The notes under the pieces: generated by a model
Told to the model about the DNA's origin: nothing
The model's input: the letters and a program-made list of their open reading frames with translations, nothing else
Databases searched by the model: none
Shown: positions 37,736-45,069 of the stretch, piece by piece
Position numbering within the stretch: position 1 is the first letter of the stretch
Layout of the letters: each line of letters starts with the position of its first letter
Position numbers and translations under genes: made by a program
Origin: Georgenia wutianyii
Lineage (GTDB): Bacteria > Actinomycetota > Actinomycetes > Actinomycetales > Actinomycetaceae
DNA: 64,000 nt
Direction of reading: 5' to 3'
Assembly (NCBI RefSeq): GCF_006349365.1
Contig: NZ_CP040899.1
Span: forward strand, 1,674,001 to 1,738,000

Positions 37736-39013
37736 ATGGCGCGCGTTCAAGAGGTTGACATCTCGGCACTGCTCTCGGCGGCGGAGGACGTCCCTCCCGC
37801 CGAGGCGATCTCCGCCGTGGCCGAGGCGTTGCACGAGGCGCTCGGTGTGCAGTCCGCCGCGTTCCTCATCGCCGACGCCGCGGGCAGCACGCTGGTCGAC
37901 CACACCCACGCCGGGACCCGGTTCGACCTCGACGGCACCACCCCGGGGCGGGCCTGGCGTGAGCAGCGGATCGTCCAGGACGGGGACGGTCGCGCGTACG
38001 TCCCCGTGACCGTCCGGGGCGACGCCCTCGGGGTGCTCGCCGTGACGCTGCCCGGGCACGACGCCGACTCGGACGCCGAGACGGGCGAGGAAGGCACCCT
38101 CGCCCCGGGGACGGCCACGCAGCTGGCCGCGGTCGCGCACGCGCTCGGCTACGTGCTCATCGCCAATCAGCGGCACACCGACACCTACGAGACGGCCATG
38201 CGGTCGGCGGAGTTCACGCTGCCCAGAGAGATCCAGCGCCGTCTGCTGCCGCCCGGGTTCGTCTGCGAGGGCGGGTCCTTCACGATCGCGGGATGGTTGG
38301 AGCCCTCGGCCAGCGCCGCGGGAGACTCCTTCGACTACGTCGCCTCCTCCGACCGGCTCACGGTCTCCCTCACCGACGCCACCGGGCACGACCTCAGGGC
38401 CGCCATGATGGCCACGCTCACGGTCAACGCGCTCCGCAACACCCGCCGAGCAGGCGCCGGTATCGTCGAGCAGGCGCACGCCGCCAACCGGGCGCTCCTG
38501 GCCCAGAACCGCGCCGACGTCGGGCAGGACGCCTACGACACCGGGGTCCTCGGCTCCTACGTCACCGGGATCCTCCTCGAGATCGACATCCAGGGGTCGG
38601 CCGAGCCGCACCGCGGTGCCGACCACACGGTCGCCCGGATCATCAACGCCGGGCACCCGGGAGCCCTGCTGCTGCACGACGGACGAGTGACCAGCATCGC
38701 TCCGGCGAACAACCCCATGCTGGGGCTGCGCGAGCACGACTTCCTGGTCCAGGAGATCGACCTGAGCCCGGGCGACCGGCTCCTGCTCATGACCGACGGC
38801 ATGCTCGAACGCAGCGCCGCCGCCTTCGACCTACCGGGCGCCTTGCGCGACACCGCTGACCAGCACCCACGCAACGTCGCCCACGACATCGCCCGGATCT
38901 TCCTCGACACCGTGGGCACCGAGATCAAGGACGACGCCGCTGTCCTGCTGCTCGAGTGGCACGGCGGCCCTACGAGCCGCTCCACCGGCAGCGGCGCAGA
39001 CGACGCCCGCTAG
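37736..39013 (+). CDS. PP2C-type (SpoIIE) serine phosphatase with GAF-like N-terminus
   Basis: 425-aa signalling protein. The N-terminal 140 residues look like a GAF-type sensor ([19 protein letters not shown], then [22 protein letters not shown]). A linker helix with [17 protein letters not shown] joins it to a PP2C/SpoIIE domain: metal sites in [33 protein letters not shown] near 195-225, [15 protein letters not shown] near 300, and [12 protein letters not shown] near 345. Such proteins dephosphorylate anti-sigma-factor antagonists; no partner gene is adjacent. ATG at 37736 gives a sensible N-terminus. Confidence 0.85.
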   Translation: MARVQEVDISALLSAAEDVPPAEAISAVAEALHEALGVQSAAFLIADAAGSTLVDHTHAGTRFDLDGTTPGRAWREQRIVQDGDGRAYVPVTVRGDALGVLAVTLPGHDADSDAETGEEGTLAPGTATQLAAVAHALGYVLIANQRHTDTYETAMRSAEFTLPREIQRRLLPPGFVCEGGSFTIAGWLEPSASAAGDSFDYVASSDRLTVSLTDATGHDLRAAMMATLTVNALRNTRRAGAGIVEQAHAANRALLAQNRADVGQDAYDTGVLGSYVTGILLEIDIQGSAEPHRGADHTVARIINAGHPGALLLHDGRVTSIAPANNPMLGLREHDFLVQEIDLSPGDRLLLMTDGMLERSAAAFDLPGALRDTADQHPRNVAHDIARIFLDTVGTEIKDDAAVLLLEWHGGPTSRSTGSGADDAR

Positions 39014-39015
39014 GC

Positions 39016-39165
39016 ACCCTGCGCCGCGGACGCACCTGCTTCTTCGCCGGCGCCACTCGCGCCGGCGCCGCCGACCAGACGGTCGTGCACGACCGGGAGA
39101 GCGACACCACCCTCGTCGGTGACTGGAACGGGGACCAGAGCGACACCATCGGCATCCGCCGCGGA
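39016..39165 (+). pseudogene. remnant of an FG-GAP/VCBS-like repeat protein
   Basis: The frame reads LRRGRTCFFAG, then DTTLVGDWNGDQSDTIGIRRG. This matches the repeat unit (VGDWDGDGxDTxGVRRG) found in tandem at the ends of secreted actinobacterial cell-wall hydrolases. Only about one and a half units remain, without start or stop context, immediately after the phosphatase gene. It is a deletion scar. The rest of the 234-bp gap before ppk2 shows nothing recognisable. Confidence 0.55.
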
Positions 39166-39247
39166 CCAACCCCCGGTCACGCCCTCCAGTCGTGGCGGGG
39201 GCCTTCGTCGTCGCGCGCAGCGGGCCGTGCGGCGGCAGAATCGGGAG

Positions 39248-40192
39248 ATGGCCACCGCGAAGAAGCCCGCCGCCACGAAGCAGCCCTCCGGCTCGAAGGA
39301 GCCGACTGCCACGATGGAGCAGGAGGCACCGTCCTCCGAGGTCACCGGGTTCCGCACGACGAAGATCCCGAACAAGATCTACGAGGCGGAGCTCTACCGG
39401 CTCCAGGGTGAGCTCGGGAAGCTCCAGGCGTGGGTGAAGGACACCGGTGCGCGCGTCGTCGTCGTCTTCGAGGGTCGCGACGCCGCCGGGAAGGGCGGGA
39501 CGATCAAGCGGATCACCGAGTACCTCTCCTCCCGCGTCGCCCGGATCGCCGCGCTGCCCGCCCCCACCGAGCGCGAGCGCGGACAGTGGTACTTCCAGCG
39601 CTACATCCAGCACCTGCCCGCGGCCGGGGAGATCGTCCTGTTCGACCGCTCCTGGTACAACCGCGCCGGCGTGGAGAAGGTCATGGGGTTCTGCACCCCC
39701 GAGGAGCACAAGCGCTTCCTGCGCCAGTGCCCGATCTTCGAGCAGATGCTCGTCGAGGACGGTGTCCACCTGCGCAAGTACTGGTTCTCGGTGTCCGACG
39801 ACGTCCAGCTCGAGCGGTTCCGCAAGCGGCTGCACGACCCGCTGCGGCAGTGGAAGCTCTCCCCCATCGACCTCGAGTCGATCACCCGCTGGGAGGACTT
39901 CTCCCGGGCCAAGGACGAGATGATGGTCCACACCGACACCGCCGTCGCCCCGTGGCACCACGTCGCCTCGGACTCCAAGAAGCAGGCCCGGCTCAACATG
40001 ATCCACCACCTGCTCGCCTCCCTCCCCTACGTCGAGGTGCCCCACGACAAGCCCACGCTGCCCAAGCGTCCGCAGGGCACCGGCTACCAGCGCCCGCCGA
40101 TCGAGGTGTCCTCCTACGTGCCGGACTGGGCCTCCACGCTCGTCGAGGACCCCTCGCTCGACGACGGCGCCAGGTCCCGCAGCAAGGGCTGA
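39248..40192 (+). CDS. ppk2: polyphosphate kinase 2
   Basis: Transfers phosphate between polyphosphate and nucleotides in the cytoplasm. 314 aa, single PPK2 domain (class I-like). Walker A FEGRDAAGKGGTIKRITEY near residue 76, the lid module with ERERGQWYFQRYIQHLP near 108, Walker B VLFDRSWYNRAGVEKVMGF near 130, and SPIDLESITRWEDFSRAKDEM near 208. The first 35 residues (Lys/Ala/Pro-rich) are disordered and a second ATG lies at residue 23. It is the kinase counterpart to the VTC-type polyphosphate polymerase at 47-48 kb. Confidence 0.92.
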   Translation: MATAKKPAATKQPSGSKEPTATMEQEAPSSEVTGFRTTKIPNKIYEAELYRLQGELGKLQAWVKDTGARVVVVFEGRDAAGKGGTIKRITEYLSSRVARIAALPAPTERERGQWYFQRYIQHLPAAGEIVLFDRSWYNRAGVEKVMGFCTPEEHKRFLRQCPIFEQMLVEDGVHLRKYWFSVSDDVQLERFRKRLHDPLRQWKLSPIDLESITRWEDFSRAKDEMMVHTDTAVAPWHHVASDSKKQARLNMIHHLLASLPYVEVPHDKPTLPKRPQGTGYQRPPIEVSSYVPDWASTLVEDPSLDDGARSRSKG

Positions 40193-40245
40193 CGCCGGCG
40201 CGGACGGGGCGTGCGCGCGGCGCGGCGGCCGGGCACGCTGGGCGC

Positions 40246-40974
40246 ATGCCGAACCCCACCGCCGCCATGCTCGTCATCGGGGACGAGATCCTCTCCGGTC
40301 GCACCCGCGACGCGAACGCCTACCACCTCGCCGGGCAGCTCACCGCCGTGGGCATCGACCTGCGCGAGGTGCGGGTCGTCCCGGACGACCACGACGTCAT
40401 CGTCGGCGCGCTCCACGCCCTGCGCGACGGCTACACCCACGTCTTCACCTCCGGCGGGATCGGCCCGACGCACGACGACATCGCCGCCGACGCCGTCGCC
40501 GCCGCGTTCGGGGTGGGGATCGCCGTGCGCGACGACGCGCGCGCCCTGCTCGAGGAGGCGGCGGCCCGCCGTGGCACAGTCCCCTCACCGGAGCAGCTGC
40601 GCATGGCGCGCATCCCCGACGGCGCCACACTCATCGCCAACGACGTCTCCGGAGCCCCGGGGTTCAGCCTCGGCAACGTCCACGTCATGGCCGGCGTCCC
40701 GAGCATCTTCCGGGCCATGCTCGACGCCCTCCTGCCCGGCCTGCAGGCGGGTGTCCCACGCGAGTCCCGAGAGGTGCGTTTCGAGGTCGGGGAGAGCCGG
40801 GTGGCGGGCCCGCTGCGTGAGCTCGCCGAGCGGACCCCGGCGCTGAGCTTCGGCTCCTACCCCTTCAGTGACGGCCAGGTGCGGGGCACGACCGTCGTCG
40901 TGCGCGGGACGGACGCCACCCTGCTCGACGACGCCATCGCCCGGCTCGAGGAGATCCGCCGCGCCGTGTCCTAG
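40246..40974 (+). CDS. CinA N-terminal-like molybdopterin-binding protein
   Basis: 242-aa protein consisting of the MoCF-biosynthesis fold (COG1058) without the CinA deamidase half. Landmarks: AAMLVIGDEILSGRTRDANAYHLA at the N-terminus, VFTSGGIGPTHDDIAADAVAAAFG near 66, NDVSGAPGFSLGNVHVMAGVPSIF near 128. In eukaryotic and archaeal relatives this fold acts in FAD or nucleotide-pyrophosphate metabolism, so a hydrolase role is possible. It converges with the Gfo/Idh/MocA gene; the two stop codons share bases at 40971-40974. Confidence 0.86.
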   Translation: MPNPTAAMLVIGDEILSGRTRDANAYHLAGQLTAVGIDLREVRVVPDDHDVIVGALHALRDGYTHVFTSGGIGPTHDDIAADAVAAAFGVGIAVRDDARALLEEAAARRGTVPSPEQLRMARIPDGATLIANDVSGAPGFSLGNVHVMAGVPSIFRAMLDALLPGLQAGVPRESREVRFEVGESRVAGPLRELAERTPALSFGSYPFSDGQVRGTTVVVRGTDATLLDDAIARLEEIRRAVS

Positions 40975-41885
40975 CCCTGGCCCGTCACGGCCTCGGCCGC
41001 CTCGACGACGCGCTCGCACAGCTCATGGGTCGCCAGGGCGTCCGTCGCGTCGAGGATCCGGCCGGCCGCGACAGCGGAGAGGAACTCGGCACACATCGCG
41101 TCGAAGCCGCGCAGCGCGGTCGCCGGGCGCCAGCCGTCCCGTCGGGTGAGCCGCTCCTGGCCGGCGAGGTCGACGATGTCGGCGAGGTCGACCACCTGGC
41201 GCCGCCGCCCGTCCCCGACGACGTCGAGCACCTCGTGCGACATGCCCGCCGTCCAGCTCATCACCCCGGTCGCGAGCCGGCCGTCCTCCCCCGTGAAGTG
41301 GACGGCGAGCCGCCGGGCGGTACCGCCGCCCCCACCACGCACCGAGACCGTGAGGTCGGTCAGCGTGGAGGGCACGAGGAATCGCAGCGTGTCGAGCACG
41401 TGGATGAAGTCGTCGAAGACCATGGCGCGAGCCGGCCCCAGCGGGTGGGAGCGGTGCTTCTGCAGGGTGACGACGTCGAGGTCCGGCCACTCGGCCAGCG
41501 CCCGCACGGCGGGCGCGTGGCGGCGGTTGAAGCCCACGGCGAGGGACACCCCGAGCCTGGTTGCGAGCGACACCAGCGCGGCCGCCGTGGCATGGTCCTG
41601 CGCTATCGGCTTGTCGACGAGCACGGGGACCCGGTGCCGCAGCAGCGTCTCGACGACCTCGGGGTGGACCGCCGTGGGGGCGTGCACCGTCGCGGCGTCC
41701 AGGCCCGTGGCGATAGCGTCGTCGAGGGACGTGAAGCGCTCGGCCACCCGGTACCGCTCACCCACGGCGTCCAAGGTGGCCCGCCGGCGCGACACGAGGA
41801 CGGGGGTGACCCCCGCCGTCGCCGCCAGCACGGGCAGGTAGGCCTTGCCGGCGATGTCGCCCAGGCCGATGACCGCGACGCGCAT
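40971..41885 (-). CDS. Gfo/Idh/MocA family oxidoreductase
   Basis: 304-aa NAD(P)-dependent sugar-type dehydrogenase. Rossmann start MRVAVIGLGDIAGKAYLPVLA, VHAPTAVHPEVVETLLRHRVPVLVDKPIAQDHATA near 70-105 (the EKP/DKP motif with catalytic lysine), and VGFNRRHAPAVRAL near 122. FDDFIHVLDTLRFLVP near 163 carries the catalytic Asp/His region. The substrate is unknown. A decayed PIG-L deacetylase lies directly upstream on the other strand; such pairs handle amino- or acyl-sugars, so this gene may have lost its partner. Confidence 0.88.
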   Translation of the reverse strand: MRVAVIGLGDIAGKAYLPVLAATAGVTPVLVSRRRATLDAVGERYRVAERFTSLDDAIATGLDAATVHAPTAVHPEVVETLLRHRVPVLVDKPIAQDHATAAALVSLATRLGVSLAVGFNRRHAPAVRALAEWPDLDVVTLQKHRSHPLGPARAMVFDDFIHVLDTLRFLVPSTLTDLTVSVRGGGGGTARRLAVHFTGEDGRLATGVMSWTAGMSHEVLDVVGDGRRRQVVDLADIVDLAGQERLTRRDGWRPATALRGFDAMCAEFLSAVAAGRILDATDALATHELCERVVEAAEAVTGQG

Positions 41886-41934
41886 GAGGTTCTCCGTTCG
41901 GGTGGGGCGACCCGGCGAGCCTAGCGCCGCTGCG

Positions 41935-42217
41935 GACGTCGTTGCGCGCGCCTGCGCCGTCGGCGGCGCGGTCTCCGCGCGCCGGTCGGAGGCCGCAGCG
42001 GCCGCGGCCGTCGTCGGCGCCCGGCTTGTCCACCTCCACTTCCCCGACACCCGGCTCGATCCCGCCGGGGCGTCATCACGGCGATCGAGGAGGTCGTCGC
42101 GGCGGTGGAGCCGTACGCGTCTACACCCACGGGGTGCACGACCGCCACCAGCGTCGATGTCCACGGGTGGCGACGCGACGAAAGCCGCCGCGGCCCGCGC
42201 AGCGGAAGTACGCCTCA
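41935..42217 (+). pseudogene. frameshifted PIG-L family deacetylase remnant
   Basis: Three pieces in three frames match consecutive parts of PIG-L/MshB-type deacetylases. VVGARLVHLHFPDTRLDPAG runs to about 42069, VITAIEEVVAAVEPYA covers 42072-42119, and VYTHGVHDRHQ starts at 42119. The last contains the metal-binding His-x-x-His region, but the next conserved residues are degraded (RRCPRVATRR for DHRAVHxAT). Two frameshifts and missing N-terminus (no HPDD motif) mark it as dead. It accounts for the 329-bp gap between the Gfo/Idh/MocA gene and the histidine kinase. Confidence 0.65.
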
Positions 42218-43663
42218 GTCCGCCGGCGCGGCCGGGAAGGACACGGTGAAGACCGTGCGTCCCGGGACGCTGTCCGCGGCCACCCGGCCCGCGTGGGCGC
42301 GCACGACGGCGTCGACGATCGCCAGGCCCAGGCCGGTGGAACCGGTGCCCGGGCTGCGTGCGGCGTCCCCGCGGGCGAAGCGGTGGAACAGGCGGGGCAG
42401 CAGCTCGGGCGCGATGCCCGGGCCGTCGTCCTCCACGTGCAGCTGGACGGTGTCTCCCTCGCACCGCACGGACGTCGTCACGGTCGTCCCGGCCGGGGTG
42501 TGGACGCGGGCGTTGGCGAGGAGGTTGGCCAGGACCTGGCGCAGCCGGTCCTCGTCCCCGACGACGAGCGCCGGGCCGCTCACCTCCGGGTCGGGCAGGT
42601 CCAGGCGCCACGTGTGGTCCGCGCCCGCGACGTGCGCGTCGGCGACAGCGTCCACGGCGAGCACGGCGAGGTCGACCTCCTCCCGGGCGAGCGGACGCCC
42701 GGCGTCGAGGCGCGCGAGCAGGAGCAGGTCCTCGACGAGCGTCGTCATGCGGGCCGACTCGGACTCCACCCTCCCGATCGCCTGCTCGGCGCCCTCGGGC
42801 AGCTCGCCGGGCAGCCGGCGCAGGAGCTCGGTGTAGCCGCGGATGGAGGCGAGCGGCGTGCGCAGCTCGTGGCTGGCGTCGGCGACGAACTGGCGCACCT
42901 GGGTCTCGCTGTCGTGCCGCTGGCGCAGGGCGTCCTCCACGTGGGCCAGGAGCCGGTTGAGGGCAGCGCCCACCTGGCCCACCTCGGTGGCCGGGTCGGT
43001 GTACCGGGCGGGGACCCGCTCGTCGAGGGCGACCTGGCCCTCGTGGAGCGGCAGCGAGGCGACCGTGGTCGCGGTGGCCGCGACCTCGTCGAGCGGGCGG
43101 AGCTGGCGCCGTACGAGCAGCCCGCCGGCGGTCGCGGCGCCCGCGACGGCGACGAGCGCGATGCCCGTCTCGGCGGCGACGTAGTCCTGGACGGTGTCGT
43201 CGACGTCCTCGGTGGACAGGCCGGTGACGACCCTGCCGTCGTCGACGTCCGTGACGGCGAGGGCCCGGTAGCTGCCGAGGTCACCGAGGTCGACGGTGGC
43301 AGGGGCGCCGGGGTCGACGTCGAGCAGGCGCTCGACCTGCGCGGCGGTGAGCGGCAGGAAGGTGCCGTCCTCGCCGATGTAGCCCGACAGCGTCCCGTCC
43401 GGGCCGACCGAGACGCTCACCGTGCCGGTCCCCTGGCCGGGGACGTCGAGCCCGGGCGGCGGGCCGCCGGCGTCGCGGTGGCCGCGCAGCTCGTGCTGGG
43501 CGCCGAGCGCGCGCTGGCTGGAGGCGAGCAGCCGCTGGTCGAGCTGGGACATGAGCGAGTCGCGCAGTGCGAGCGCGGACAGGATGCCGGTGGCGAGGGC
43601 GACGGCGAGGACGAGCCCGACGAGCACGGCGATGACGCGGCGGCGCAGTGGCCAGCGGCTCAC
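42215..43663 (-). CDS. sensor histidine kinase (HAMP, HisKA, HATPase)
   Basis: 482-aa membrane sensor. First transmembrane helix near residues 9-32, an extracytoplasmic domain of about 130 residues (SVGPDGTLSGYIGEDGTFLPL), second helix near 165-184, HAMP, then the phosphoacceptor box ADASHELRTPLASIRGYTELL with H265. The ATPase domain has NLLANARVHTPAG (N box), EDDGPGIAPELLPRLFHRF (G1/F) and GTGSTGLGLAIVDAVVRAHAG (G2). Similar to TcrY/CssS-like envelope sensors; signal unknown. GTG at 43663 overlaps the response-regulator stop, so the pair is co-translated. Confidence 0.92.
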   Translation of the reverse strand: MSRWPLRRRVIAVLVGLVLAVALATGILSALALRDSLMSQLDQRLLASSQRALGAQHELRGHRDAGGPPPGLDVPGQGTGTVSVSVGPDGTLSGYIGEDGTFLPLTAAQVERLLDVDPGAPATVDLGDLGSYRALAVTDVDDGRVVTGLSTEDVDDTVQDYVAAETGIALVAVAGAATAGGLLVRRQLRPLDEVAATATTVASLPLHEGQVALDERVPARYTDPATEVGQVGAALNRLLAHVEDALRQRHDSETQVRQFVADASHELRTPLASIRGYTELLRRLPGELPEGAEQAIGRVESESARMTTLVEDLLLLARLDAGRPLAREEVDLAVLAVDAVADAHVAGADHTWRLDLPDPEVSGPALVVGDEDRLRQVLANLLANARVHTPAGTTVTTSVRCEGDTVQLHVEDDGPGIAPELLPRLFHRFARGDAARSPGTGSTGLGLAIVDAVVRAHAGRVAADSVPGRTVFTVSFPAAPAD

Positions 43664-44451
43664 CGGTCCTCGCCCCCCTCGGCGTCCGCGGCGTCCTCCG
43701 TGTCCTCGGCGTCCTCGGCCGGCTTGAGGACGTAGCCCACCCCTCGCACGGTGTGGATCATCGGGGCGCGTCCGGCGTCGATCTTGCGCCGGAGGTAGGA
43801 GATGTACAGCTCGACGATGTTGGCCCTGCCGCCGAAGTCGTAGTGCCACACCTGGTCGAGGATCTGTGCCTTGGACAGCACCCGGCGCGGGTTGTGCATG
43901 AGGTGGCGGAGCAGCTCGAACTCGGTGGCGGTGAGCGAGACGGGCTCACCGGCGCGGGAGACCTCGCGGCTGTCCTCGTCGAGCCGCAGGTCCCCGACGG
44001 TGAGGACGTTGCGCTCGTCGTCCGCGCGGGTGCCCGCACGGCGCAGCAGCGCCTGCAGCCGGGCGACGACCTCCTCGAGGCTGAACGGCTTGGTCACGTA
44101 GTCGTCGCCGCCGGCGGTGAGCCCGGCGACCCGGTCCTCCACGGCGTCCTTGGCGGTGAGGAAGAGGACGGGGACGTGCGGGTGGAGGGCACGCAGGCGC
44201 TCGAGCACCTCGAGGCCGGAGAGGTCGGGGAGCATGACGTCCAGGACGACGACGTCGGGCCGTTCGCGGCGGGCGAGACGGACGGCGGCGTGGCCGGTCA
44301 CCGCGGTGTCGACGTGCCAGCCCTCGAAGCGGAGCACGGTGGCGAGCAGGTCCCCGAGGGCGGGTTCGTCGTCGACGACGAGTGCCCGGACGGGTGAGCC
44401 GTCCGGGCGGGTGAGGACCGGCCCCGGGGCGGGCGTGGTGGAGGAGGACAT
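43660..44451 (-). CDS. OmpR-family response regulator
   Basis: 263 aa: receiver domain (acidic pair VVDDEPALG near residue 27, phospho-acceptor D71 in VVVLDVMLPDLSGLEVLERL, LTAKDAVEDRVAGL, and DDYVTKPFSLEEVVARL with the lysine) followed by a winged-helix DNA-binding domain (LTATEFELLRHLMHNPRRVLS, then IHTVRGVGYVLKP). An acidic tail (EDAEDTEDAADAEGGED) is unusual. ATG at 44451 has GAGGAGG-like sequence nearby on the opposite strand only; the start is chosen because MSSSTT precedes the receiver. Its upstream region contains a repeat-rich stretch described separately. Confidence 0.92.
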   Translation of the reverse strand: MSSSTTPAPGPVLTRPDGSPVRALVVDDEPALGDLLATVLRFEGWHVDTAVTGHAAVRLARRERPDVVVLDVMLPDLSGLEVLERLRALHPHVPVLFLTAKDAVEDRVAGLTAGGDDYVTKPFSLEEVVARLQALLRRAGTRADDERNVLTVGDLRLDEDSREVSRAGEPVSLTATEFELLRHLMHNPRRVLSKAQILDQVWHYDFGGRANIVELYISYLRRKIDAGRAPMIHTVRGVGYVLKPAEDAEDTEDAADAEGGEDR

Positions 44452-44537
44452 GCCCCCATGGTCGCGCCGTGCGATGGAGGATCCCTGAGCCCCTCCTGAA
44501 CGTTCCCTGAACACCCCGCCCGCGCACCCCCACCCCG

Positions 44538-44610
44538 CTCTGGGACGCCCCCTGGCGCCCCCGGACACCCCGTGCAGCGGGGTGCGGAGCCGCATAAGGG
44601 TGTCCCAGAG
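44538..44610. repeat. palindromic element, family 2, copy A (73 bp)
   Basis: Ends CTCTGGGACGCCCC and GGGTGTCCCAGAG are inverted repeats. Copy B is exactly the same length, which argues for a mobile or duplicated unit rather than chance hairpins. Confidence 0.65.
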
Positions 44611-44717
44611 GACTTCCCCGGGAGGCTCCTCGCGAGGTCTGCCTCACGCCGTTCCGGCGCGCGCGTCCGGCACGGCTGACGGTGTGCCCGACCGTGCGAC
44701 CGCGCGCCCGTTGGGAC

Positions 44718-44785
44718 GGGCGCACCGTGGACCTCCTGGTCGCACAGTGCAGGAGTGGGGCGCACGCTGCAGCTCCCGGGCGCAC
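44718..44785 (+). repeat. four GGKCGCAC words at exact 20-bp period
   Basis: GGGCGCAC or GGTCGCAC starts at 44718, 44738, 44758 and 44778, a perfect 20-bp spacing (two helical turns), with unrelated sequence between. This looks like an array of protein-binding sites on one DNA face. It lies about 270-330 bp upstream of the response-regulator start. Confidence 0.5.
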
Positions 44786-44835
44786 GGCGAGCGATTGGCG
44801 GGGCGTGCCGAGCACCGGCCGGCACGCCCCACCTC

Positions 44836-44908
44836 CTCTGGGACGCCCCTTGGCGCCCTCGGACGCCCCGCGCAGCAGGCTGCGAAGCCTCAGAGGGGTG
44901 TCCCAGAG
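44836..44908. repeat. palindromic element, family 2, copy B (73 bp)
   Basis: Same ends and length as copy A (CTCTGGGACGCCCC ... GGGGTGTCCCAGAG), with GCAG/CAGG-rich centre. Identity to A is high at both ends and in the CTTGGCGCC-like interior. Confidence 0.65.
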
Positions 44909-44917
44909 GAGGAAGTC

Positions 44918-44969
44918 CTCCGGGACACCCCTCACGGCGCGCAGCGGAACGCGCCGGGGTGTCCTGGAG
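44918..44969. repeat. palindromic element, family 2, copy C (52 bp)
   Basis: Shorter variant with ends CTCCGGGACACCCC and GGGGTGTCCTGGAG and a GCGCAGCGGAACGCGCC centre; it starts 10 bp after copy B. Confidence 0.6.
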
Positions 44970-44999
44970 GGGGAAGCGCTCCGGGACACCCTGTGCGGG

Positions 45000-45052
45000 C
45001 TCTGGGACACCCCGTGCAGCGCGCGTCGGGTGCGCAAAGGGGTGTCCCAGAG
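45000..45052. repeat. palindromic element, family 2, copy D (53 bp)
   Basis: Ends CTCTGGGACACCCC and GGGGTGTCCCAGAG are a perfect inverted pair. It lies 18 bp past the stop of the lipoprotein gene and probably also serves as its terminator on the minus strand. Confidence 0.6.
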
Positions 45053-45069
45053 GGTGTGGTGGGGTCGGC

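Larger units (their letters stand above)
44452..45069. other. 618-bp repeat-rich intergenic region without a gene
   Basis: Between the response regulator (start at 44451, leftward) and the stop of the beta-helix lipoprotein (45070, leftward) no frame has coding character. The region holds four palindromic elements with CTCTGGGAC...GTCCCAGAG-type ends (44538, 44836, 44918, 45000), a single half element at 44979-44998, and a 20-bp-periodic array of GGKCGCAC words at 44718-44785. Promoters for the two-component genes should lie near 44452-44537. Confidence 0.7.

Noticed and set aside
44718..44785. The 20-bp array as a coding repeat
   Set aside because: A period of 20 is not a multiple of three and no frame stays in register.
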